A stretch of 64,000 nucleotides of DNA. Source: Gongronella butleri (Eukaryota; Mucoromycota; Mucoromycetes; Mucorales; Cunninghamellaceae). Numbering within the stretch: the stretch's first letter is position 1; each line of letters begins with the position of its first letter. Location: the NCBI GenBank assembly GCA_025201375.1, contig JAIWZP010000021.1:310001-374000 (forward strand), in the 5' to 3' direction. Positions 51,856 through 63,515 of the stretch are shown piece after piece. The notes below the pieces were generated by a model, which was not told the origin of the DNA, did no database searches, and saw nothing but the letters and a program-made list of their open reading frames with translations. The position numbers and the translations under genes are program-made.

Positions 51856-52395
51856 GAAGATGAAGAAAAAAAAAAGAAAAAGAGGATATGAAACAAAAAG
51901 TGTCGTGTGGGGCCAGGCCAGGCCAAAAAAAAAAAATGAAAGTTCTTCAGCCTCAAAAAAAATCAGGGGGACCACCATTACGGGCAAGTCGACGTGACAC
52001 AGTCCAAGAAAATGAGGAATTGGATGAGAGACGGACGTAAATCAAGAGCGGCACAGGGATCACTCATGAGTGGTGTGTCGGACGTGGGTCATGGCTTGGA
52101 ATGGAAGCGAGAGGCCAGGCTTTTCGGACCTTGGCTCCCCCCCCTCAATTTCGTGAAATGCAAGTAAAATGCAAAGAAAGCAAAAAGCAGCATTCTGATT
52201 GGCCAATGGACGAAACCAAGGGCAAACATCACGCCACTTTTTTTTCTTTTTTTCTCTTCTCAAGTAACCAGAATTTGGCAGGTCCGCCATTTCGACCTTC
52301 CCTTTTCTCTCTCTGTTTCTTTTTTTTTTATTTTTATTTTTTTACTCTTTACTCTTTTTTTTTTTTTTTTTGTTGTTGTTGTTTGTTACCCTCCC
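51856..52395. promoter_or_regulatory. Divergent promoter region of Hsp70-like gene and SREBP
   Basis: 540 bp between the two start codons. It holds a perfect palindromic CCAAT box ATTGGCCAAT (52,198-52,207) readable from both strands, a 12-bp palindrome CACTCATGAGTG (52,064-52,075), and a long pyrimidine leader ending (GTT)n just before the SREBP ATG. Function is inferred from position. Confidence 0.5.
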
Positions 52396-55300
52396 ATGGA
52401 ATATCAGGCGACACCTGGCTACGACAATATGTTTGCCGGAGACGCGAGCGACGGCTTTTTCTGTCTTTCCGACTTTGAATTCGATTTACAGCAGCAAGCG
52501 CAGCTACAATCGTCGGTGTCGGGACGGGCGCCGGCGCTGCACGATATGGACCGATATTTGACAGTGCAATGCGCGCCCTTCAACACATCACAGCAGCAAC
52601 AACAGCAGCAGCAACAGCAACAACAGCAACAACAACAGCAGCAACAACAGCAGCCGATGGCGCCACCGCTTTCACAAGCGCCTTCACAGCAAGCAATGGG
52701 TACAGGGCCTGCTGCGCCGGCCATGTATCCGTTTGACGATGGCAAGGGCGGGGGTTTCCCTGTGGTGCCGTCGCATTGGACGTCGCCGCCGGCGCCCGAG
52801 ATGCTGATGAAAAACGAATACCCTAGCCCCGAAGCGCTCGATCTGTTTAGCAGCGACTTGCAGACGCAGATCAAGGCGGAATCGCCCAAACATCACCCAC
52901 TCACACCACCCACAACGACCTCCTTGCACGATGCCTTGGTTGCACAAGCCATGACCACCACGCCTGGCACCATTACATCCTCTGCCTCGGACAGCAGTCC
53001 TCCGGGTTTGGCCGACACGCCCCCGCCCATGATGCCCATCCTGACAGAGACCGGTAAAGAAAAAAAAAATAGCAAAAAAACCAAGAAAAAAAAGAGAAAA
53101 AAAGAAGAAACGGGCAAACGACGAAAAAGGAAAGAGGCAATGCTCATTTTTCCGACTTCTTTTACAGAAAAAGTAACGCCAATGCAACAAGTTGGCCAGG
53201 GGCTAGGCAAGCCAGGGTCGATTGATACGTCGTCGTTGCTTTTTCCCATGCCTGCGCCAAAAAAATCAGCCCACAATGCGATTGAACGACGTTATCGCAA
53301 CAATATCAACGATCGTATCACGGAATTGAAGAATGCAGTGCCTGCGCTTTTGCATGCCAAGCTCAAGAATGGCACGGGCAAGCGTGCGCGTGACGATGAT
53401 GAGGATGATGGCGAAGATGACGAGGAATATATGGATGGCGTGGCTGTTGCGACGAAATTGAACAAGGCGACGATTCTTCGCAAGGCGACCGAGTACATTG
53501 TGCATTTAAAGGGCGTCGGCGACGAATTGAGGCATGAAAATCACGCATTGCAGCAAATCATCCATCAATTACCTGGTGGTGCGAATGTGCTTGCGCAATT
53601 CAACCACCAAAAGGCGCAGCGCGAGCAAATGTTGCAACGACAGGCCGCCATGGAGCGTCAACGACAAAAGCAAGAGCAACAGATGAGGAAACGCGCGTCT
53701 GCGTCGCGTCGCAAGCGATCGAGGCAGCCTTCACAGCAACCGTTGCAGCAAGCGCCGTCTTCCCTGTCGCCGGCGTCTAATGCGTCCAATGCCACGTCGC
53801 CCATGGCCAATGCGCCTTCCTTTTTGCAACAGCCCATCATGGCCCCCGTCTCGTCCACGGCCAGTGTCGCTTCCACGTATTTACATGATCCTTGGCTCGA
53901 CATGGATAGGGCACGTGTCTCGGTCCATCACAACAACAACAGGCTCAATACCAACTTGCCGCCCGCCGTCACCGCCACCGGAGGCGTCGTCAATCATCGC
54001 GTCTTCATGGCCGTCTTTATGGCCATTTCCCTCTTTTCGTCGTCGCCCCTTACTACGAGCGCCAATGTCGATAATCAGCATCACCATGTATCACGCACAA
54101 CTGCAGAAAATGGCTACACCACCTCTTCCTCTCTCATTGATACATGGACCTATGGCTACGTTGACGACCCCTGGTAAGAAAACATCTATTTTTTTCTTTT
54201 TCCAATTTTTTTCCAATTTTTCCTCCCGTTCTCACCTTTTTCTCAATTAGGGTCCTCCTGAGGTACGTGCTCTTTTTTGCGTACGTGTGCCATTTGGTGT
54301 ATCCTTGGATCAAATCGTGCGTTTACAGCACATTCAACATGCGACGTGTCAAGGCGTCGACGATCCACAAGCGACGCGGGATGCGTCATGCACGACAAGC
54401 GCCAGGCGGCGCAGCGTCGGTGCCTCGGTCGCCGGGCGATGCGAAATTGATGCAAATGTACCAGTTGCTCGTGGACCAGCTGACGGTGGAGCATCACGAC
54501 GTGACGGCTCGATGGACGGCGACGCGACACGGTGTGACGCTCGCGTACAACCTTGTCAAGCAATTTGGCCAGTGGGCGGCGCGCCATGTGCTTGGCTACG
54601 ATATCCGGCTTGGCCAAGATGTGGACGATGGCATCCATGATCATGACGACGATCTTTACGACGATGATGATGACGATGACCGTGCGTGGTTGCAGCGCGA
54701 TGCGCACCGCAGACAGCAACGACGATGGCAGCACGTGTTTCGCTGGATCAAGCTCAACGAATGTGAAGCGCTTGGCGGCCATCCGGCCACTTCCACAGGC
54801 ATCATCCTTTACCACAGCTTTCGCATGCTCAATCTCATCGATTCTCTCGAGGAAGATTATGGCCATGATCTCGAGCAAGCTGCCTTTTACGCGTCGGCAC
54901 GCGTCCCCACGGTATATGATCCTCACGGACCACGTCGCCGAAATCGGCAAAATCGCGAACATGACGAAAACAAGGACGATGATGACGAGAGTCTGCTGCT
55001 TGATTCCGACGACGACAATGACAATGATGACGACAACGACAATGCGTCTACGACCTCGCGCCAGCGCGACCATAATGAATTGAGGCGACGCCAATTGTCA
55101 TCGATGCGCGCACGCGCTTATGCGACGGCCACCATGCAACTTGTCGCGTTGTTTCCATCGAATCGCATTGCGCAATCGCTAATTCAATACTTGTGGAAGA
55201 CGGCCACGTGGGATGCCAATGAACAAGATGTTTGGGCCAGTCTGTCCGACGACGATCACCCGAATTTGAATGCATTGGCGTCCAAACCAGCATGGCACGA

Positions 55301-56294
55301 CACAATTGCCGTCATTCGACAACAATTGGCAACGTCGGCCGGTCTTTTGGTTGGTGGCCAAGGTTTGTCTTTATCTGCGTATGCCCCGACTCTGGTGCCA
55401 ACGGCAATTTTGTCGAATTTGACGCTTTTGGACCGTTTGGAGATGGACTATGTGGCGATGATGAACGGGATGATGATGCCTCAGCCGTCGACGTTCTTTG
55501 CGTATGCGGGATCATTGACGCTGCAGGACGACGAACGGCACGTGGCTGATTGGTTCATGGTAGTGGGCGCCACCATTGAATCCTTGTGGCAGCACAAACC
55601 CAACGAGCAAGCCATGACTACCCTTGTGCAGCGCATGCCACGCGCCATTCTCGTGCCAACGGCATCATACAAGGCCAAAATGCGTCACAGCGACATGGAC
55701 GCCCTTGCAAAGCAACATCTTGTGCATCTCTTGGCAGGCGCCACACTCATCCACCAGCACAATATGGCCAGGAGCTTGCTTGGTGTGCCCAATACCACTA
55801 CCATGGCCACGCCCACGACCCCCACCATGGCCAATGACCAGGAAAATCTCTTGTTGCTGCAACAGGGCCTCGATCAGCTCAAATTGGCACGCCAAATGTG
55901 GGCCAATTTGACACAAAAGACGCCTGCACACTACAAGGCTTCCGAGGCGCAGTTTATGGAGGGCCGTCTCATGGCCGTGGCCACACTAGGCGCGTGCCTC
56001 GTTGCATTGGACGCCTGGCTCACCGTCCCCGCTTCTCACGTCCATGACAATGATAGGCAAGATATCCGCGGCCTCACTCAGACCATCCGCCGCATGGTCA
56101 ACCGCCCGGCTCTCGCCTCACTCACCTGCCAGGCCGCGCTCGTCAATCGTCTGCACCGCATCGGCATGAATTGCTCAAACGATGCCATGGAAGACGACAG
56201 CGACAATAGCCTCACACTCGTCGATGGCGCACCAGGCACATCCCCGGCCTTTGACGCAAGAAAGACCCTCGCCATCCTCCATGGCACCATGTGA
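52396..56294 (+). CDS. SREBP-type membrane-bound bHLH transcription factor
   Basis: Three exons, 52396-53053, 53168-54173 and 54251-56294, give 1,235 residues. The N-terminus is acidic with a ~21-Gln run (~66-86) and an SP/TP-rich region. The bHLH starts SAHNAIERRYRNNINDRITELK (~253-274); Tyr262 in ERRYR is the SREBP-specific residue. An acidic insert (DDDEDDGEDDEE) sits in the loop before KATILRKATEYIVHLK. The zipper is followed by a basic Gln-rich stretch. Two membrane segments follow: VFMAVFMAISLFSS (~498-515), a ~40-residue lumenal loop, and VLLRYVLFFAYVCHLVYPWI (~556-576). The ~650-residue C-terminal regulatory domain has Asp-rich tracts. By family it is released by proteolysis when sterol or oxygen is low and activates lipid genes. 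Intron 1 is 114 nt, in frame, stop-free and Lys-rich. Confidence 0.93.
53054..53167 (+). other. In-frame, stop-free intron 1 of the SREBP gene
   Basis: Donor GGTAAAG and acceptor TTTACAG are consensus, yet the 114 nt translate without a stop to 38 mostly Lys residues (KKTKKKKRKKEE) and rejoin the frame. Retention would insert a basic tract ahead of the bHLH. Confidence 0.7.
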
Positions 56295-56889
56295 TCTCCC
56301 CTCTTTTATTGTCTGTAAATATAGCTATGTATGTCCATTCTCTCTTCTTTCCAACCCTTCAACGATCATTATAAAAATGGCGTCTTTTTCCCCCCCCCTC
56401 AATTGATGATCAAAAGGTCCATTGCTAGCATAAAAAAGGAGACCGCGCCGCGGGGATTCAAATCGCGCGTTTTTGAGGCGAAAAAAGCCAATTTTTTGTG
56501 TCACACCTCTTTTGACGCGTATTAAATCGCATGAAACACGCGTTTTTTTTTCGTGAGCGCCAATACCAACGTGTGCGTATAGCCGCTATGAGTTGACAAT
56601 GTTCATTTTTTAGGGAGGCCATGATTTTACAATGTAATATCTCAAACTCATCTCCCGTGCGCTTCTTCCAGGCTCTGGAGAGGGATGTTTGACAACATGG
56701 TGTACATCAACCTGACCCGAGCTAATGAGTTTTCTGGCCTAATTCAAGGCCTAAAATGCGATCAAAATAAAAAAAAAAGGGGGGAGGGGAGGGAGACGGA
56801 AATGGATCGCTGCTCTTTCCGCTTTTTTTTCTTTTTTCTTTTCCATTGACTTTTTTCTTTTTAATTTTTCCCATCGTCTCTTTCTCACC
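56295..56889. other. Spacer between SREBP and the gag-like ORF
   Basis: No gene. A polyadenylation-like AATTATTATAA region is absent. An A8GGGG purine run (56,769-56,790) and a T-rich leader (56,820-56,880) precede the next ATG. Confidence 0.4.
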
Positions 56890-57417
56890 ATGACCAATCC
56901 CAGTTTACCGTTCCTGGCGTCTTACAAGGTCAAGGAGTGGGTCGAGCAATTTGAACTTGCGTGCGACGCCAACAAGATCGCGGAACATCGACGTGCCGAC
57001 CTTGCAATCCAAAGCATGCACGATTTGTACGCGGAAATCTTGCGTGCCCGATACCAGAAAAACACGGACTAGTGGAATTGGGCCACATTCCGTCAATTCC
57101 TCCTCGACATGGATTACTTCTTGGACCGTATCCTCACGTTCAAAAAGGCCAGCCCCGATGAGCATGACGAAGAGACGAAGCGCCGCTACGAGTCGCTCTA
57201 CCGCGGCCTCGTCGGCTTCACTGCGCATCGCGGCGCATTCATGGCCTCCACAAAAATCGACCTCTTGCAGCCATACGTGAAGGCGTTGTCAAATCCAGAG
57301 TTGGTCGCCATTGCAGAGCGCGAGCTCATGAATCCGGCTTCCACCGTCGTTGACGCCATTGTCCGCACAGGTGTCCACCTCACACACGTCATCTTGCCAC
57401 GCGAAAATAAGAATTGA
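56890..57417 (+). pseudogene. Retroelement gag-like ORF with one in-frame stop
   Basis: One reading frame of about 175 codons runs from ATG 56890 to TGA 57415-57417, broken only by TAG at 57070-57072. The first part (KVKEWVEQFELACDANKI, then RADLAIQSMHDLYAEILR) looks like a Ty3/Gypsy gag helical domain, and the part after the stop (WATFRQFLLDMDYFL) continues the W-F-F spacing. No zinc knuckle, protease or reverse transcriptase follows. The 5' leader (pyrimidine run then ACCATG) resembles host genes here. It could be a decayed gag, a domesticated gag with a mutated codon, a read-through stop, or an assembly error. It is not a complete retroelement. Confidence 0.6.
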
Positions 57418-58199
57418 TCTTGCACCTGCCCATTGTCTCTCGTCTCTCGTCTCTTTTCCCTTGTCTCCTTTCCCCTTTCTCTTTTCTCTTGTCTCTTCCT
57501 CCCCCTCCCCGTCATCTGTTGTCTGTTGATGTTCTTCCCTCGCACTCCTCCCATCTCGGCTATGTCCATGCTTTTCTCTTCTGTTTTCCCCTCCTCTCCC
57601 AATAATATTTTTCGAATAAAAACCCTGGCTTGTGGCCATCTCTCCATCTCTGCCTGCTTTTTTTTCCATCATAAAAACATTTGTTTGCTCTCGATAGCTG
57701 CGCAATTTCTTGTTTTACGCCGCGAAAACCTGAAAAAGCCCATTTTGACACGCAATTGCGTGATTTTCTTGGATTAGCTTCCGGTTCACATCATGTTCTT
57801 GGGATTCAACACGCCCAAGAGTAATCAATGGCTTTCTAGTTTAATAGAGATTGGACCACCAGCGCCAGCAATCGTGAATTTGCTTTTTTTATTGCATTTT
57901 TTTGATGTATTGTCGAATGCTGCTTGAATCGATGCGTGTCAAACGTGCTACTCTGTTTTCTCCCTGTCATTTGTATGGTGCGCAAAAAAAAAAAAAAGCA
58001 CCATTGATCAAGCAGATTGTCGAGAAAATGGCAATTGAGCTTTAAAATTGTATTTTGGCCGTTTGTCAATGAGTCGACAAGCCTTGAAGGACATCCATCT
58101 ATTCAAAAGTGATTATGCCAGCTCTTGTCTTTCAAATAAGCCTACTCCCGCCATGATGTGGCCACTAGGTGGCTCGCAATAACGATGGTAAAAAGTGAC
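57418..58199. other. Intergenic
   Basis: A CT-rich tract (57,430-57,610) is followed by AT-rich DNA. No gene was found. Confidence 0.4.
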
Positions 58200-58900
58200 G
58201 AATTTTCAAAGGGGTGCAGCCATGGATTTGAAAATCCCAAAATTTAGGTCCTCAGGTTGCCACGACCTTCACACCCATGGTAAATGATATCGATTATCCA
58301 AGGGAAATGCAATAAACATGGAGCGTCGATCGACTAGTTGTCGCGTAAAGCGCGAAAAGCAGCTATTTTTCACTCCAAGACAAACTCAACGAGGAATGGA
58401 TGCCGTGCCTTGAAAGTCATATCACTGGAAAGAGCATGACGTGGAGCGTACTTTGGTACCGGTGATCTATGAAAAAAGATTAGTTTCGGCCGAGTAAATG
58501 CGACAGCAAGTTTATTCGTACGGGTTCGACGCGTCTTAAACCGCGTCAGTCGTCGAGTTACACGCGTCGGTTCTTAATCAATTCCATGCACTTTGCGTCT
58601 CTCTTGCTAGTGGGACGCGTCGGCGCGGCTCTATATATGCGTTCTTCCCGAGTAATTTGCGGTTGAAAATAAATCTAAAACGTGGGATTGCTCAACAACC
58701 AACAGATTGACCCTAATCATTTTTGCCATTTTTCGTGGTTTCTCTATGGCCTTTTTCTTGTGGAGGAGTTTGGCGCAATTCTGGAGACCTAATTTTTCAA
58801 TTTTGGTTTTGGTCGCTGGCCAGGTCTAAAATTTGATTTGCGTGTGGCGCGCCCCAATGACGAATGCCAAGATGTAAGTTGAATCCTACTCGATTTTCCA
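58200..58900 (+). repeat. Repeat family B, copy B2
   Basis: Direct repeat of 33,990-34,720 with the same order of landmarks (AAGGGGTGCAGCC, AAAATTTAGGTCCTC, CCTTGAAAGTCAT, GGAAAGAGCATG, GGGTTCGACGCG, GACGCGTCGGCGC, CGTTCTTCCCG, CCAACAGATTGA, GGCGCAATTCTGGA, GTGTGGCGCGCC). The two are clearly diverged. Confidence 0.7.
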
Positions 58901-60229
58901 GCTTGTTTTTTTCACGGTGACATGCATTTTGGAGCTTTGCAGTGCTCGACCGGCGGCAAACGAATTAATTTACCGTTAAAATAAGTCTTTTGGCGCACTG
59001 CTCCGAGTAAACATGTTTTGATGGGCCAAAGTTTGGATCAAGCTCAAGTGTCACGCCAAAGGATTCATACTAGCCAAGTTTTTAGGGCCATCGGCCAGTA
59101 CAATCCTGAATGGAAGCCCCTCCTCCTGGATAAATCCCCGTATTTTCCGCGTTTTTCTGCCGTTTTCTCCTGTTCATCGACCTTGTTTCCCGTCTCACTC
59201 ACCTGGACGTTTGTTCATTGTGTGCTGTGCAATAAAAAGTAAAAGATCAATGAGGTAGGTCTCCAGAAAAGTGCAACAGTACCTTGCTGGTTGTCTTTTT
59301 TTGCAAAAATGAAAAAAGTGGGCATTGCCAATCCATGATAGAAGATTCTTCGACGCTCAAAAAGCGCTTATCATCCTCCAGCGACCCCCACCCCCCGCAT
59401 GAGTCCCAGCATCTGTGACCAATTGCCATGGTTTTCCTCGTCATGCTTCCTAAACCCTGATAAGTTTGGATAAAGTTTAGATTTTCCAGTAATGCTTCCC
59501 GCCGTTTCCCATGCATTGTCCCGCGTTGCAATTTGTGTCTCCTGACACAAAGCATTGTTGTTGGGTGACGCTTCTCAATTCCCAAAATAAAAGAAAAGCG
59601 TCATTTTGGCTAGAGTAAGACAATTTACGACGGCGTTGCCGTGATTGTAGCGTGCATTGGAGGAGATGCGACGAATGCAGTGGAAGGCTACGATATGCAA
59701 GAAAGTCATGCCACGTGCAACGAGTTTTTACGCGAATGAGCAATGCGCGGTTTTTTTCTTTTTCTTTTTATTGCACGGGCAATCAATGGCACTGTGAAAA
59801 GGCGCTTACGGTGGGTCAATTGCATGTCCATAATGCTGTTACAGTAAATGGCGAGGCGCGGCCCACAGAAGCACCATCGTGGCGCGCGCGCTCCACACAC
59901 GCACTCCATATCCCATTTTTGTCCTGTTTAAATGAAAAGATGGCTCGCCTTTTCTTTTAATTAAAATGTGCACACCCCCATTGTCTTTTTTCCCCATTCG
60001 CCTGCTGCTCAATAGTGTGAGTGGCACACGACGTGCTTACAAAAGATCGAGTGTGCCCTGGCTACGGGGCTGCTGCTCTTTTGTTGCATTTTGTGTTTGC
60101 ATGATGAGACATCAAACTCCGACTGCCTTTTTTGGATGCGCAAGCCTCAGAGCAAAAAGAAAAAAAAAGGCAGGGCGGAAGAGCCGCTTTCTAAGTCTTT
60201 CACTTTTTTTTCTTTCTTGATCCCGTACC
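58901..60229. other. Intergenic 5' of NOC3
   Basis: No supportable gene. Short open frames (59,018-59,242; 59,247-59,743) have no family resemblance. The last ~60 bp are the T-rich leader of NOC3. Confidence 0.4.
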
Positions 60230-63200
60230 ATGCCACCCAAGAAGGGTTCTATGAAGAAGACGACGAAGCCTCCCAGCAGCAAGGCGGCGCCACGCCCTTA
60301 TAGCGCACCCAAGAAGCTGGCCAAGGTAAAAAAAGAAAAAGAAAAAGAAAAAAAACAATTGCAAATAGCCATTTAACACTTTTTTTTTTGTCGCGCAAAA
60401 GGACAAGGAGTACGTGAATGTGCCGACGGTGCAGGACGACGATCTCGAGTTGTCCGAGGAGGATCTTGAGTTTTTTGCCGAGAACCAAGCGTTTGGGTCG
60501 TTTTTGACGGGCATGGATGCAAAAGAGCTGACGCGGTAAGCCTTTTACGATGGAAATTGGCCATCGAACCTGACACGGTCCTTGTTTTCTCGTTTCTTTC
60601 GCCATCTAGACAATTGCCTAAGAAGAAGGTGCCCGCTCAGCAACCGATCAGCAAGAAGCAGCAATTGGAAAACGTGCCTGAGCCTTCGGATCTGACCTCC
60701 TCCGATGAAGAGGACTATGCCGACCTTGCCGACGACGCCGACGACTTTGATGCCGACGACGCGCTTTTGCAAGACCTGAGCTCTGACGACGACGTCGACG
60801 ACGACAATGACATCAATGCCAAAAAATCGCAGTCGCAATTGCCGAAAAAGATGCGCAAAGCGCGCGTCGCGTCGGATGACGAGGAAATGGACTATGAGAT
60901 GGCGCCGCGCCAGGTCAGCAGCGAGTGGACAAAGAGGGATTATGTCAACAAGCTGCCGATCAAGCTGGCGACGGGCCAGCTCGCGCAGGCCGAAGGCGAT
61001 CAACTGCCCGAAGAAGAAAGCGAAGATGATAACGAGGTTGCAGCCATCCTTGCACGACAAAAGCAGCAGCAGCAGCAACAAAAGGAGGCGGCGCTTGCCG
61101 AGGCCACGCCTGCCAAAAAAGAAAAGCTCGTGGAAACCAAGGAAAAGCTTGCCGATCTCGCGTCCACCATCTTGGAAGATCCCGAAGAGCACGTCATGAG
61201 CCTTAAGCAATTCCGCAACATCTACAATGCCACCGACAGCGTCACGGTCAAAAAGCTGGCGCTCGTCACCCAATTGGCCGTCTACAAAGACATCCTTCCT
61301 GGGTAAAAATCGACAAAAATCGAGAACGAAAAAAAAAACTACGCGTCGCGCGACATGCCCGAAACGCGTTGCGAGGCGGCCACAACGCGCCACGAAAACA
61401 ATTGGCTCACTTTTTTTTTCTTTCTTTGGATAGCTATCGTATTCGCCCATTGAGCGAGCAGGAGCAGCAAGTCAAGGTTTCCAAGGATGTCAAGAAGCTG
61501 CGCGACTTTGAACGCGCCTTGTTGCTTAATTACGAGATGTATCTCAAGGAATTGCAAGCTCTTCTGTCAAGTAAGAGTTAACAAATGGGAGTTTGCGCGT
61601 GCGCATGAAAGAGAAAACTCATTTTTGTTGTTGTTGTAGAGCGTAATGTGGATGCCGATCCATCTTTGGCATTGGTCGCGACGAGGTGCCTGTGCACGCT
61701 GTTGACAAGCAAGCCGCATTTCAACTTCCGTCTGGAGATCATGGTGGCTGTTGTGGCGCGCATGAGCACGCTCGAATGGAACGAGGTAAGAAAAGAAAAG
61801 AAAAGAAAAAAAATCGGGTTGGTTCATGGGTTGACGCCTCTTTTTTCGTTTTTTTCCAACAGAACGCGCAATTGGCGTTTGACGCGATTGTCCAGCTGTT
61901 TGAGCAGGACGAATCGGGCCGGTACTCGGAGGACGCGGTCAAGATGATGACGCGCATGATCCGCTCTAAAGGCTACCAGGTGCACGAAAAGGCCGTGGCG
62001 ACGTTCCTGCATCTTCGTCTAAAGGAAGAGATGCGTCCCGTCTCCGGCAATGACGAACCCACGGAAAGCAAAAAGCGCAAGGCCAAGGACAAGCCCTTCC
62101 TGACCAAAAAGGCGCGCAAAGCCCTCAAGGAGACAAAGCTCATTGAAAAAGAGTTTGAAGAGGCCGAGGCTGTCGTCAGCAAAGAAGAAAAGGACAAGCA
62201 CGTAAGCAACCCAAGACCAAAAAAAAATCGCCCCAACATTAGGGCGCGGTCCATCCATTCAACCCATTTTTTTTTTTTTTTTTTGTGTAGCACACCGAGA
62301 CGTTGAAGCTGGTGTTTGCCTTTTATTTCAGAATCCTCAAAAAGCAAGCATCGTCGCCATTGCTGCCCAGTGTCCTGGAAGGGCTGGCCAAGTAAGTGTT
62401 ATCTCTTAAAAAACGAGAGAAAAAAGAAAAAGGGGGAGAAAATGGTGGTAATCAAGGTTTGATCGGTGCGAGAGAGCGCATCTTTTTGCGCGCCGCATGG
62501 TCATGGAGCGAGGAGCAAGCACCCTGACCGATTTTTTTTTTTTTTTGTTTATTTTTTTAGGTTTGCGCACTTGATCAATGTGGACTTCTTCAATGATTTG
62601 CTGAACGCGCTGCGGGACGTGATGCTCCAATTGGAAGACAGCAAGCATGTGAATCGCGGCGGCAGCGGAACGCGCAAGCGTCTGATGTGCGCGATCACGG
62701 CATTCGAGCTGTTATCTGGCCAAGGCGAAGCTATCAATTACGACCTAAAGGACTTTTACCGTGAAATCTACCAGATTCTGCTGCGCTGCACATACCGCAC
62801 GGCACTCGAAGAGGATCAAGCTGTCGACGGCGGCCAATCGGAGAGCGAGCTCATTCTCCGTAGCATGGACATGATGCTGCTCAAGAAGCGCCAAATTCCC
62901 GTCGATCGATTGGCTGCTTTTGTCAAGAGATGGGCCCTTGTTGCACTCAACATGCCCACCAAATCATCCCTGCGGTGCTTGTCGCTTGTGCGACGACTCT
63001 TACAGGTAACGCAATGGAACAAAAAAAAAAAAAGCAAAAAAAAAAATGGCGCACTCTTCCTCCCTCCCCCCAATTCATCGGGCCCAATTTTTTTGCTCTT
63101 CCGCCACTCACTTTTCCTTGCTTTGACACTCCTTAGAAGGATCAACGGCTGGATGCTCTTGTACAATCCGAGGACCGCGCGTCCACGGGTGTGTACCAGC

Positions 63201-63515
63201 CATTGTTGCAAGACCCCGAGCTCTGCAATCCATTTGGCACGAGTTTATATGAATTATTCCTCTATCAGGTAAAAAAAAAAAAAAAAAAAAATAGGCACGC
63301 ATCTTTTAAGACGTGTGGTCCTACCAAGACGTCAAAATGGCGTGCTGGCCGCCGTCCATGGAGTGCAAAAACAGCGCTTGAACAAGGCCGGGGTGCGTCC
63401 CCCATCCATATCTGATTCCAATTGCTTTTTTTTTTGTTTTTGTTTTTAGAATCATTATGACCCAAGAATTCGCCAGTTAGCACAATCGATCCAGAAAGCC
63501 TCTTCATCCTCATAG
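60230..63515 (+). CDS. NOC3: NOC3, nucleolar complex ribosome-biogenesis factor
   Basis: Ten exons, about 760 residues, ATG 60230, stop TAG 63513-63515. The N-terminus is Lys-rich ([19 protein letters not shown]), then acidic tracts ([21 protein letters not shown]), as in NOC3. The NOC3p core reads [42 protein letters not shown] (split by an intron after LPG), [41 protein letters not shown], and the CBF/Mak21-like C-terminal block [35 protein letters not shown]-like helices and [21 protein letters not shown]. It acts with NOC2 in pre-60S export and, in yeast, also in replication licensing. Splice phases close. Introns starting 63269 (GT-A20) and the T-tract before 62290 follow the window's style. 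Confidence 0.95.

Noticed and set aside
54243..55094. 283-residue minus-strand frame over SREBP
   Set aside because: It is the antisense shadow of Asp-rich coding sequence; valine/isoleucine repeats are what GAC/GAT runs give in reverse.
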